Origin: CAWHYG01 sp963833505
GTDB taxonomy: Bacteria; Eisenbacteria; RBG-16-71-46; CAIMUX01
NCBI GenBank assembly: GCA_963833505.1
Contig: CAWHYG010000006.1
Span: forward strand, 248,001-312,000
Reading direction: 5' to 3'
Length of the DNA stretch: 64,000 bases
The stretch's first letter is position 1, and each line of letters opens with the position of its first letter. The translations under genes were made by a program, and so were the position numbers. The notes beneath the pieces were generated by a model. That model worked only from the letters and a program-made list of their open reading frames with translations. It did not search any database and was not told the DNA's origin. Shown here in pieces: positions 27,368-38,452 of the stretch.

Positions 27368-28699
27368 TCACTCGACCCGTACGATCGTCCCGGTCTGCGT
27401 GCCAGTCGCTGACGTAATCCGAGCGAGGTACATCCCGGGAGGCAGCAACCGTCCCGCATCGTCGCGTCCGTTCCAGGTCAGAGTCAGGGATCCACTCGGA
27501 GCCTGCGATGCCATTTCCAGGCGCCGAACCTCCCGACCCGCCGCGTCGAAGATTCCAGCGGCACAGGGTACGGCGCTCGGGGACTGGTAGGTGATCGAGA
27601 CAACGCCGCGGCTCGGATTGGGGAACAGGGTCAACCGAGGCGTGAACGACGAAGCGGCTTCCACGGAAGCGGCGGAGCAGGGGATCGGAACGCAAACCGA
27701 CCCGGTTCCCTGCCACTGGTTGGGAAGCGGGCACCAGGAAACGACTGTGATCGTGCAGGCGCCGTTCGGATGGCAGCAGGCGCCGAGGTTGGCGTTCTTG
27801 AGTCCGAAGCTGTTCGCAGCGCCGGCGGCAACGCCGACGAAGCCGGAATCCGGGGGCGGAACGTCACACTCGTGATCCGAATCGGAGCCCCAGCACACGA
27901 CGGAGCCGTCCCTTTTGAGTCCCATCGAGTGCGTTCCGCCTTGCGCTCCTGCGATGGCGATGAAATCGGCGTTCGGCGCCGGCGGGTCGCACTGGTGGAA
28001 CGTATCGCGTCCCCACCCGACCACGGACCCGTCGCTCTTGAGGCCGAGGCTGAACTGGCCTCCGCCTGCGACTCCGATGAATCCCGAATTGGGCGCCGGA
28101 ACATCGCATTGACCGTAGGTGTCATCCCCCCAGGCGACGATGGAACCGTCCGCCTTGAGGCCAAGGCAGTGACAGGAGCCGGCCGAAACGGCGACGAATC
28201 CGACGTCAGGCCCGGGCACGTCACACTCGCCGTAGGAGTCATCACCCCAGGCCACAATTGTCCCGTCGCTCTTGAGGCCCGCGCTGAACCAGGTTCCGCC
28301 CGTGAGCGATACGAAGCCGCTGTTCGGCGCCGGCACGTTGCACTCTCCGTGGCCGTTGGCACCCCAGGCGACCACCGAACCGTTCGACTTCAGACCAAGG
28401 CCTTGGGAATTCCCGGCCGCGATCGCCACGAAGTCCCGATTCGGGGACGGTACGGTGCATTGCCCGAGCTCACAGAAGCCCCAGGCTTCAATGGCGCCGG
28501 AAGACCGCAACCCCATTCCGAAATAGTCCCCGGCGGCCACGGCGACGTAGCCCGAGTCGGGCAACACGACCCTGCACTGATCCACCACGCAGTTGCCCCA
28601 GGGCACGATCGATCCGGCGGCGCCGGCATTTCCGGACGCGAATTCGAGAAGAGCAAAGAGGCTCAGACTCACCGACAATCGGAAACGCAGGGGATTCAT
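27368..28699 (-). CDS. Secreted seven-bladed RCC1-like propeller with FlgD-like C-terminal domain
   Basis: 443 residues. The signal peptide (MNPLRFRLSVSLSLFALLEF) precedes seven 39-41-residue repeats of the form SGFxxVxAG..xLGLKxDGSxVxWGxDxxGQCxVPxP. A half-blade at each end would close the ring. A six-cysteine module follows (about 315-350), then a C-terminal sandwich (LTLFPNPSRGVVSI ... LTWNGRDDAGRLLPPGMYL) of the FlgD/T9SS-sorting type. It is likely displayed or released at the cell surface; ligand unknown. GGAGG precedes the ATG at 28699. It forms a tandem pair with the broken copy, whose start is 125 bases away. Confidence 0.88.
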   Translation of the reverse strand: MNPLRFRLSVSLSLFALLEFASGNAGAAGSIVPWGNCVVDQCRVVLPDSGYVAVAAGDYFGMGLRSSGAIEAWGFCELGQCTVPSPNRDFVAIAAGNSQGLGLKSNGSVVAWGANGHGECNVPAPNSGFVSLTGGTWFSAGLKSDGTIVAWGDDSYGECDVPGPDVGFVAVSAGSCHCLGLKADGSIVAWGDDTYGQCDVPAPNSGFIGVAGGGQFSLGLKSDGSVVGWGRDTFHQCDPPAPNADFIAIAGAQGGTHSMGLKRDGSVVCWGSDSDHECDVPPPDSGFVGVAAGAANSFGLKNANLGACCHPNGACTITVVSWCPLPNQWQGTGSVCVPIPCSAASVEAASSFTPRLTLFPNPSRGVVSITYQSPSAVPCAAGIFDAAGREVRRLEMASQAPSGSLTLTWNGRDDAGRLLPPGMYLARITSATGTQTGTIVRVE

Positions 28700-28943
28700 C
28701 GGAGACCTCCTCTCGCCGAACTGGCTGATAGAACACCCCGCAGAAATCATACACCCTGAGCCACGGAACCGCCGCCCTCCTGTCCGGTCGGTCACGCGGC
28801 ACGTGATCGGCGGCGGGCCTTGCAGCAACACACGCCGCCGCCTCGCCGAGAGCCCTTTCGTGGTCCGCAAGGACGGACCCCAGCCACTGGTGCCGACCGC
28901 TCCGTCCCAGTGCCGCCGCCGAAAGCCCCACTCCCCCTTGTCG

Positions 28944-30227
28944 TTAGCGGCCCGTTCGCCCACTCGGTGAAGGCCGATGCCACGAACGCGGAATGCGCTG
29001 GCCGCCGTTGCCGACAGGTTTCATTGCGACCGCGTCGCTGGAGCAATGAAGGTGACCCGAGCAGCGCTGGTAGATCTTGAGCTTGAAGTACTCAGGATCG
29101 CGGTAGCCCCGCGCCTGGCGTCGGAGCTGGCCGATCAGACCGTTGATCGATTCGATGAAGCCCATCTTGATCGGATGCTCGAAGCCACCCATCAGCTTCT
29201 CCAGGTTCTCCCTCAAGCGATACCCCACCTGCACAAGAGGACGCAGGCGGCTACGGACCGCGATCCGGCACCAGTTCAACAGTGCGTTCCGGAGGGCACC
29301 AAGGCGGATCCAGGGATAGTTGAAGATTCCACGCAGGTTCTCTTTCAGCAGATAGGCTCGTTGGAGAGTACGGTTCCGGGCCAGGAGCCGCCCCAGGAGC
29401 CGCTTCTGTCCGAGACCAAGCGCCTCGTAGGCTCGAAGCAACATCCACTTCTTCACCTTGAACTTTCGTCCGACGTCATCCTGGGGAGCGCCTCCGAAGG
29501 TCCCCCGGCGGATCTTCTCCACCGCCTCGTTCACCCACTGGATAATGTGAAAGCGGTCAAGCAAGTGAATGGCTTTCGGGATGGCCGCTGCAATCGCAGC
29601 CAGATAGGCCGGCCCCAAGTCGCTGATCACCCCAACGATCTTTCGTCGTCCCTTCGGCCCCAGTTCTCGGAAGAAAGCTGCCAAGCTCTCCTCCTTTTTC
29701 CCTTCGCCGACCCAAATGACCCGCCCCTTCTCGAGGTCCGTGACCACCGTGAAATAGACGTGCCCCCCGGTTCGAGTCACTTCGTCCACGCCGATCCAAC
29801 GGACGCCTTGCAGCGAAGGAGACGACCCGCCGAGCCCCATCTCGATCGACTCCTTGTCGATCCGGGCCACGGTGTCCCACGACAGCCTGGCCATCTCGGC
29901 GACCGCGGAGATGGGGAGTCGACGACAAAGTGCTGCCACCAGATCGAAGAAGTGTCGAGTCATCCGGTGGCCGGCCGCCTCCCAAGGAAGACGTTCCACC
30001 CGCGTGCCGCCACAACAGGATATCCGCCACGGCGCATAGACCACCCAGGTCTCGAAGTCTCCCATCGAGCGCTCCCGCCAACTTCGTTCTTCCGCCTCCT
30101 GAAACAGTCCTTCCCGACGCGCCTTCCCGCACTCCGGGCAGTAGTGGAACTTCCGTCGGTCCAGGAGAAAGATCCGCTTGATCACGCGGCATCGCCCATC
30201 GCCCGTATCCACCTCGTCGATCTCCAC
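28944..30227 (-). CDS. ISL3-family transposase, N-terminus without visible start
   Basis: 427 residues from a GTG. It has the zf-ISL3 zinc-ribbon region (YCPECG...CC), an HTH, and the DDE_Tnp_ISL3 core with WIGVDEVTRTGG, ISDLGPAYL and a late Glu in FIESINGL. The same frame upstream continues with family-like sequence (LFRTLWSLQGFGVKEV) but holds no ATG, GTG or TTG before a stop. The natural end is probably near IYQRCS, and the last 30 or so codons look like read-through. Terminal inverted repeats could not be placed. It is probably a decayed element. Confidence 0.8.
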   Translation of the reverse strand: MEIDEVDTGDGRCRVIKRIFLLDRRKFHYCPECGKARREGLFQEAEERSWRERSMGDFETWVVYAPWRISCCGGTRVERLPWEAAGHRMTRHFFDLVAALCRRLPISAVAEMARLSWDTVARIDKESIEMGLGGSSPSLQGVRWIGVDEVTRTGGHVYFTVVTDLEKGRVIWVGEGKKEESLAAFFRELGPKGRRKIVGVISDLGPAYLAAIAAAIPKAIHLLDRFHIIQWVNEAVEKIRRGTFGGAPQDDVGRKFKVKKWMLLRAYEALGLGQKRLLGRLLARNRTLQRAYLLKENLRGIFNYPWIRLGALRNALLNWCRIAVRSRLRPLVQVGYRLRENLEKLMGGFEHPIKMGFIESINGLIGQLRRQARGYRDPEYFKLKIYQRCSGHLHCSSDAVAMKPVGNGGQRIPRSWHRPSPSGRTGR

Positions 30228-30394
30228 TTCCTTGACGCCAAACCCTTGCAGACTCCAGAGGGTTCTGAATAGCGTTGACTCACCACAACACGATCGTCAA
30301 TTCTTGCTCGGCCTCGAACGTCAGTATTCGAAACCGTCACCGCTCGTAGCCCTTGTCGGAGTAGGAACCATGGTCACCCATAGCCCCCTCCACA

Positions 30395-30427
30395 GAACCG
30401 GACGAGCGGGACTACCGCATCCGGCTC
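30395..30427 (-). ncRNA. Group II intron domain V (catalytic hairpin)
   Basis: Reads GAGCCGGATGCGG, loop TAGT, CCCGCTCG, TCCGGTTC on the minus strand. The outer eight bases pair fully, and the lower stem contains the AGC catalytic triad and a small 3' bulge, as in known domain V. The loop TAG is also the stop codon of the reverse transcriptase frame. Confidence 0.85.
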
Positions 30428-31947
30428 CCACCTTGGGTCATCACGCCCAGGCGCTGATTGGGCCAGGGTTGACAGATCCGGGGAATGGGGAGCCATTGAG
30501 TCACCAGGCGTTTCCATCGGACGACCGTGAGCCGCGTCTTCTGACTTCGGCGGCGGAGACTCCGCCCCCATCGCCAGGACACCGCGTTGCGGAAGGCCGA
30601 GAGGGCCGGTCCGTTTCGAGGCACCCCGTAATAGCGGTAGTGCCCGAGCAGGACCGTCCGCAGGTAGGCTCCTTGGTCCGGGACGGGGTCGTGCAGTCGC
30701 CTCCGGAGTTCGCTGCCGATCTCCTTGAGCTTCGCCTGCCACCGCTGGCGCATCGTCTGCCGCAGCACCGTGAACTTCCCCTGCCGGGTCTTCCCGCAGA
30801 TGTGCGTGAAGCCAAGGAAGTTGAAGGTCGGGGGCTTCCCGTCCCCCCGATCGCGTCGGTTCTTCTCGGCGAAGCGACCGAACTCGATCAGGCGGGTCTT
30901 TTCCGGGTGCAGCTCCAGCCCGAACTTTGCGAAGCGTTCGCGCAGCTCGACCAGGAACCGCTCGGCCACGTCTCGATGCTGGAACCCAACCACGAAGTCA
31001 TCGACAAAACGCACCACGACCACGTCGCCGCGCGCTTGCTTCGTTCTCCATCGCTGGATCCACAGGTCGAGAGCATAATGCAGGTAGACGTTGGCCAGGA
31101 GGGGACTGATCGACCCGCCCTGAACCGTGCCCACCCTCCCGGCGATGCGCTTCCCCTCCTCCAGCACGCCGGCCTTGAGCCACTTCAGGATCAAGCGCAC
31201 GACCCGCTGGTCCGCGATCCGGTGCTCGATGAATTTCCGCAGCCATCCATGGTCGAGGGTATCGAAGAACGACCGGATGTCGGCGTCGAGCACCCAGCTC
31301 ACCTTCTTCCGTTCGATCCCGACCGTGAGTGCATCCAGCGCTTGATGCGGGCTGCGTCCCGGTCGGGAACCATAGGAAAATCCGAGGAAGTCGATTTCGT
31401 AGATGGCGTTCAACACCTCGACCACCGCACGCTGGACGATCTTGTCCTCCAGCGTCGGAACTCCGAGCGGCCGCTGCCGCCCGTCGGTCTTGGGGATGTA
31501 CGCTCGCCGAACCGGCTTCGCCCGATACGCTCCTCGCTTCAGCCTTTCGGAAAGGTCTCGGAGGTTCTCTTCCAAGTTTTCCCCGTAGTGCTGCCAGGTC
31601 TCGCCGTCGATTCCTGCCGCCGCGTTCTTCTTCAGGGCGAAGTAGCCCGCGCGCAGTCGATCCACGTCGTAGACATGGTGCAGGAGCGTGGTGAACCGCT
31701 GTTTCCTGTCCTTTCTTGCCGCCTGTCGTACCCGCTCCAGTCCGCTGGGCACGCACTCCCGGCTCTGTGTCCGGTGCGTGTCGGCTTCGAGCGAGTTCCC
31801 CTTGGCCCGACCCCTTCCCTCCATCACCTCCGCCACCGGTCGCCCGGCACCGTTCGGCGACTTCCCCGGTACTACGGGTCGGTCCGACCTCCCACCTTCG
31901 TCCATCATCGGCGTGCGCCTTTCGGCTTCCCGATGCGGTCTGGGCAT
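30412..31947 (-). CDS. ltrA: Group II intron reverse transcriptase/maturase
   Basis: 511 residues. The RT palm carries the first Asp in VLDADIRSFFD (about 221) and the catalytic pair in RFVDDFVVG (Asp316/317), an FVDD variant of the common YADD. The fingers motif KTDGRQRPLGVP and thumb TVQGGSISPLLANVYLH are intact. A maturase (domain X) region follows with FNFLGFTHICG and LRTVLLGHYRYYG. There is no HNH endonuclease tail. Its function is to help the intron RNA fold and splice and to copy it at a new site. The coding frame ends inside domain V. Confidence 0.93.
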   Translation of the reverse strand: MPRPHREAERRTPMMDEGGRSDRPVVPGKSPNGAGRPVAEVMEGRGRAKGNSLEADTHRTQSRECVPSGLERVRQAARKDRKQRFTTLLHHVYDVDRLRAGYFALKKNAAAGIDGETWQHYGENLEENLRDLSERLKRGAYRAKPVRRAYIPKTDGRQRPLGVPTLEDKIVQRAVVEVLNAIYEIDFLGFSYGSRPGRSPHQALDALTVGIERKKVSWVLDADIRSFFDTLDHGWLRKFIEHRIADQRVVRLILKWLKAGVLEEGKRIAGRVGTVQGGSISPLLANVYLHYALDLWIQRWRTKQARGDVVVVRFVDDFVVGFQHRDVAERFLVELRERFAKFGLELHPEKTRLIEFGRFAEKNRRDRGDGKPPTFNFLGFTHICGKTRQGKFTVLRQTMRQRWQAKLKEIGSELRRRLHDPVPDQGAYLRTVLLGHYRYYGVPRNGPALSAFRNAVSWRWGRSLRRRSQKTRLTVVRWKRLVTQWLPIPRICQPWPNQRLGVMTQGGSRMR

Positions 31948-32281
31948 ACCCTGCTTCCAGACGAGGGCGGGATCTCCCGGTTCCCATGCAAGGTGACTCC
32001 GAACGTGCTCAGGGCCTCTGACCGCGCGGGGTCCCTCGGCGTCTCGCCATGGCGACGCCCAGGGTGTGGCCTTCCGCTAACCTCCACAGCGTCGGCACCC
32101 CGAAGTGATTCATGGATTACGCGGTTCAATACCCGGCCCGCCCGTACCCCTGTCAACGCTTCACTCCCGGCCTCGCGGCCGACAGCGCATGACTCGGGGC
32201 CATCGTGGGTGGCTGGCCCTTCGATGTATGACTCTTTCATTCACTTCACCTCGCCGGTTTGACCGGCGCACGGAGGTCGCC

Positions 32282-35200
32282 ATGAAACCGGTTTCGGTCG
32301 CGCTTCTGCTTCTCGTCCTTGCGCCCCGATTGCTCTTCGCCTCCCAGCCCACGGAAAGCGAGATGGATCGCGCCGCCGGGAAATGGATCGAGCTGTTCGT
32401 TGAGCACAACGGCGGATGGAACGACTCGACTTCGGCCGGGATCGCCGAGGTCCAGCGCCTGGCAGCCCGTGGAACTCTGTTCGGAACGGCCTATCAGATT
32501 CAGCCGGCCGGTTTCCTTGTCGTGCCCGCTTCGTTCGACGTGTACCCCGTGTTTGCCTGGTCATCCAACGGGTCGTGGTCGACACTGGTTGGCAGCGCCT
32601 CGCCCGGCGTCCACCTGCGACACACGCTCGCGCGCGCGGTTCTCGCGTCGCTCAGCCGAGCGCCCGACCCCCGCGCCCGGGCCGCCTGGGCGCGACTGCT
32701 GCGCCAGGACAAGGACGATGAGGACCTACCGACCTTCACGCCGCAGATCAAGACGGCTCAGCTCATGACCGGGATCGCCTGGGATCAATGCCAGCCGTAC
32801 AATCTCGCCTGCCCAAGTCTCGGGGTCTGCTCGCAGCAGTACAATTGTGGCCAAACGTTCGACGGCCATTGCGTGGTCGGCTGCGTGGCCTCCTCGCTGG
32901 GGAGGCTTCTCCGGTTCCACGCATACCCGGACTCCGGCGAGGGCACCAACGCATACGAATGGATTGACAACTCTGATCCGGACTGCGCGCCCATGGACAC
33001 AACTCTCTCCGCCGACTTTCGCGGCCCCATCGACTGGAGCCTGCTGCCCCCGGACTGCAGCTCCTGCACGCTGGCAGATTCCGAGGCCCTGGCCGACTTC
33101 TGCTACAAGGTCGGCGTGAGCCTGGACATGCAATACGGCCGCATGGCGTCCAGCGCCGACCCGACGCCCTCCCCATTGGTCAACAACTGGCGCTATCGGG
33201 ACAGCATCAACTTCGCGACCTTTGCCCAGGACAACACGTGGGACATCGTCAGGACCGAGATCAACGCCCACCGTCCTCTCTGGGCCGGAACCGACACGCT
33301 GCAACACCAGGTGTGCGCCGACGGCTGGGCCTATGACGACAACAACGTTCCTTGGCTGTCGAGAAACGACGACGTGGGCTTCGAGCTTTGGCTGCCGCTC
33401 AGCGCCTGGGATGACGCCGTGGGTGAAGGCTTCAGCTACGGTATCACGCCGCCGCGCCAGACGGGCTTCGTCGTCAACTACAACGGGACCGGCGGGGACT
33501 ATGCCAACATTCAAGCGGCTATAGACGACTCGACAAGAGTGCGTCAGGGCAGCCGCATCGTCCTCGGCGACGGGGTCTTCACCGGCGCGGGGAACGTCGA
33601 CATCGACTTCCGGGGCCGGGACCTGACCATCTGCTCCCGGGCCGACAACCCTGACTCCAGCATCATTGACTGTCAGGGAAGCAACTCCAATCGGCACCGT
33701 GGGTTCTATCTCCACAGCGGGGAGTCCGCCGCGGCCACGATTCGGGGCATCACGATCCGCAACGGCTACGAGGGCGCATCGGACGCGGGAGGCGGCATCC
33801 TCTGCACGAACTATGCGACGCCCGTGATCACGAATTGCGTGTTCGACCACAATACGGCCGGGAGCGGAGGGGGCCTGGCCGCAACCGGCCACGCCCGACC
33901 CCGCCTCGAGCAGGACCTCCTCGAACACAACCGTAGCGGCACAGGCGCCGCGCTCTACGCGGCGAACGTGGCCGACCCCTGGCTGCTCGGCTGCACCCTG
34001 GCCGGTGACACGTGCACCGGCGCCACCAACCAATCGGCCGTGTACGCGACGACCAACTCCAAGGTCCACCTGTTCCAGAGCATCATTGCCGGGACCGTCG
34101 GCGGCAAGGACGTCATCTGCGGGCTCAACAGCATCATCCACCTGAGCTGCTGCGACGTGTACGGCAACGCGGGCGGGGATTGGACCGGATGCATCTCCAC
34201 CCAGCTCAACCAGAACGGCAACATCCACGCGGACCCGAGGTTCTGCTCCGGGTCGTACTACCTGCACTACGGCTCTCCCTGCGGAATCGGCAATTCGGGG
34301 GACTGCGGCCAGATCGGCGCCCTGCCTTACTGCCACGGCTCCGCCCTGGTGAGGCCCGACTCGACGGGAGACTTCAAGAACATCGCCGACGCGGTCGCGA
34401 ACGTCTGCAACGGAGACACGATTCTCCTGGCGAACGGGACGTTTCAACACAACGGAAACCGGGATCTGACCATCACCAAGAATCTCACGATCCGATCGCA
34501 AAGCGGAAACCCGGACTCGTGCAAGGTGGACTGCGGGGGCTCGCCATCCAGCTATCATCGCTTCGCGACCACGGAGGGTACCGACGTCCTGCAGGACATA
34601 ACGCTTACGGGGGGATACCTCGGCGGAGCGGACGCGTACGGGGGCTCCGTCCAGGTGCAGACAGGGATGGTTACGCTCGTAGACTGTGTCCTCGCGAGGA
34701 ACAGCGCCACGGTCGCCGGCGGAGGGGGAGCGGTCGCGGTCAGGAACGGCAGCGTTTCGCTCCTCCAGAGTCGCGTCCAGGCCAACGGAGGGTATGTCGG
34801 CGGAGCCTGCCTGTTGTCGGCTGGAACGAGCCTGCAAGCGACCAAAACCACGTTCTGGGCGAACAAGTCGGGCGCGGGGAGCGCCGGCGGTGGGGCCGTG
34901 CAGATTCTCGGGGATGCCCAGGCTCACGTCAGCAGGTGCACCTTCTACGCCGACACGTCCTTGAACGCCAGCGGTGCGGGCGCCATCTACCTCGGGTCCT
35001 CCGGGGCCGCCGCAATCGATTCGACGATCATCGACTCATGCGTTTGCGCCAATGGCCCTGTGGCGGGGTGCAACGGCGGAGGCTCCGCGACGGCGTCTTG
35101 TTCGGACATCTACGGATGCAGCGGCGACTGGACGGGATGCCTCTCGGGGCAGGGGCCGGGCAAGGGCAGCAGCAATCTGGATTCCGACCCGTTGTTTGAC

Positions 35201-35602
35201 GACCCGCGCGCAGGGAGCTTCTGCCTGCAGGAAGGGTCACCCTGCTGGGGAGGCTCCTGCGGCCAGATCGGCGTCTACGGCCTCTGCCCGGACAAGCGCA
35301 TGACCAACCAGCCCCGGGAGGTCACGCTGAAGGTCATCGGCGGCAACCCGTCACGGCAACCGGTGGTCCAGTTCACTGTCCCAACCGCGCAGGCGGGGCA
35401 CCAGATCGATCTGGCCGTTTATGACGCAGCGGGACGGCGCATCCGAAGCCTGTTCCACGGCTCGGGCGGCGTCGGCGTACACACGGTTCACTGGGATGGC
35501 CGAACGGGATTCGGAGCATCCGCAGCATCGGGGGTCTACTTCCTGAGGCTGCGCGTGGCCGACGGGCCGACCAAGACGCAGAGGCTGGTCGTCTTGCGCT
35601 AG
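32282..35602 (+). CDS. Secreted C10 (streptopain-like) protease fused to two beta-helix regions and a FlgD-like tail
   Basis: 1,106 residues. A signal peptide (1-20) leads to a prodomain-like part and a C10 cysteine protease domain: WDQCQPYNLACP, catalytic Cys201 in HCVVGCVASS, and His342 in LQHQVCADG. From about 385 to 700 and again from 715 to 960 there are pectin-lyase-like right-handed helices (YANIQAAIDDS, FKNIADAVANV entry motifs, many GGG/GGA turns). The last 90 residues are a FlgD-like sandwich (DLAVYDAAGRRIRSL, VHWDGRTG). The ATG at 32282 has GGAGG 5 bases upstream; that site directly touches the group II intron boundary, so native promoter sequence is 1.9 kb away. Confidence 0.88.
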   Translation: MKPVSVALLLLVLAPRLLFASQPTESEMDRAAGKWIELFVEHNGGWNDSTSAGIAEVQRLAARGTLFGTAYQIQPAGFLVVPASFDVYPVFAWSSNGSWSTLVGSASPGVHLRHTLARAVLASLSRAPDPRARAAWARLLRQDKDDEDLPTFTPQIKTAQLMTGIAWDQCQPYNLACPSLGVCSQQYNCGQTFDGHCVVGCVASSLGRLLRFHAYPDSGEGTNAYEWIDNSDPDCAPMDTTLSADFRGPIDWSLLPPDCSSCTLADSEALADFCYKVGVSLDMQYGRMASSADPTPSPLVNNWRYRDSINFATFAQDNTWDIVRTEINAHRPLWAGTDTLQHQVCADGWAYDDNNVPWLSRNDDVGFELWLPLSAWDDAVGEGFSYGITPPRQTGFVVNYNGTGGDYANIQAAIDDSTRVRQGSRIVLGDGVFTGAGNVDIDFRGRDLTICSRADNPDSSIIDCQGSNSNRHRGFYLHSGESAAATIRGITIRNGYEGASDAGGGILCTNYATPVITNCVFDHNTAGSGGGLAATGHARPRLEQDLLEHNRSGTGAALYAANVADPWLLGCTLAGDTCTGATNQSAVYATTNSKVHLFQSIIAGTVGGKDVICGLNSIIHLSCCDVYGNAGGDWTGCISTQLNQNGNIHADPRFCSGSYYLHYGSPCGIGNSGDCGQIGALPYCHGSALVRPDSTGDFKNIADAVANVCNGDTILLANGTFQHNGNRDLTITKNLTIRSQSGNPDSCKVDCGGSPSSYHRFATTEGTDVLQDITLTGGYLGGADAYGGSVQVQTGMVTLVDCVLARNSATVAGGGGAVAVRNGSVSLLQSRVQANGGYVGGACLLSAGTSLQATKTTFWANKSGAGSAGGGAVQILGDAQAHVSRCTFYADTSLNASGAGAIYLGSSGAAAIDSTIIDSCVCANGPVAGCNGGGSATASCSDIYGCSGDWTGCLSGQGPGKGSSNLDSDPLFDDPRAGSFCLQEGSPCWGGSCGQIGVYGLCPDKRMTNQPREVTLKVIGGNPSRQPVVQFTVPTAQAGHQIDLAVYDAAGRRIRSLFHGSGGVGVHTVHWDGRTGFGASAASGVYFLRLRVADGPTKTQRLVVLR

Positions 35603-35640
35603 CAGCCACGCCGGACCGACCTGGATCCTACGGATGGAAC

Positions 35641-35672
35641 GGAGCGGGGGCGGTGTCTACTTCCCCCGCTCC
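35641..35672. terminator. Stem-loop between convergent genes
   Basis: Perfect 10-bp stem GGAGCGGGGG/CCCCCGCTCC with a 12-base loop, placed between the ends of the C10 protease gene and clpB. No T-run on either side, so it is a possible shared terminator rather than a proven one. Confidence 0.45.
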
Positions 35673-35717
35673 CGCTGTATCGCCGTCGTTCTTGGCCCGG
35701 TCGGAGAGAAGTCCCCT

Positions 35718-38339
<2,622 letters not shown>

Positions 38340-38399
38340 CGCCCGAGCTCCCCTTCCCGCCGGAGGGCCTGGCCGCCTATCCCACCACGGTTCTGCTGC

Positions 38400-38423
38400 G
38401 GCGCCGGAACCGCCTCCGGCGCC
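38400..38423. repeat. GGCGCCGGA hairpin between clpB and the gingipain-like gene
   Basis: GGCGCCGGA, six-base loop, TCCGGCGCC: a perfect 9-bp stem 30 bases behind the stop of the gingipain-like gene. No T-run follows. The arm shares GGCGCCGGAGGC (minus strand) with sites near 14850 and 43195. Confidence 0.5.
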
Positions 38424-38452
38424 TCGCGACGAACCCCGGCGAGACCTGGCGG

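Larger units (their letters stand above)
30361..32271 (-). mobile_element. Group II intron with maturase, about 1.9 kb
   Basis: The 5' end on the minus strand is GTGCGCCGGTCAAACCGGCG at 32271, fitting the GUGYG consensus and an immediate domain-I stem. The 3' part holds domain V (30395-30427) and a domain VI hairpin (GGGGGCTATGG, GTGA loop, CCATGGTTCC) ending in CTAC at 30361. The reverse transcriptase lies between them. The 5' boundary abuts GGAGG of the C10 protease gene on the opposite strand, so that gene's upstream region was displaced. No homing endonuclease is present. Confidence 0.85.

Noticed and set aside
30412..31947. Retron or diversity-generating retroelement reverse transcriptase
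   Set aside because: The enzyme has the maturase domain, sits between group II intron ends with a clear domain V, and there is no variable-repeat target or msr-msd structure.
31905..32240. A 111-residue protein beginning MKESYIEGPATHDG
   Set aside because: This string recurs as a translated 5' part of group II introns. Here it lies inside the ribozyme's 5' domain and is more likely structural RNA than protein.
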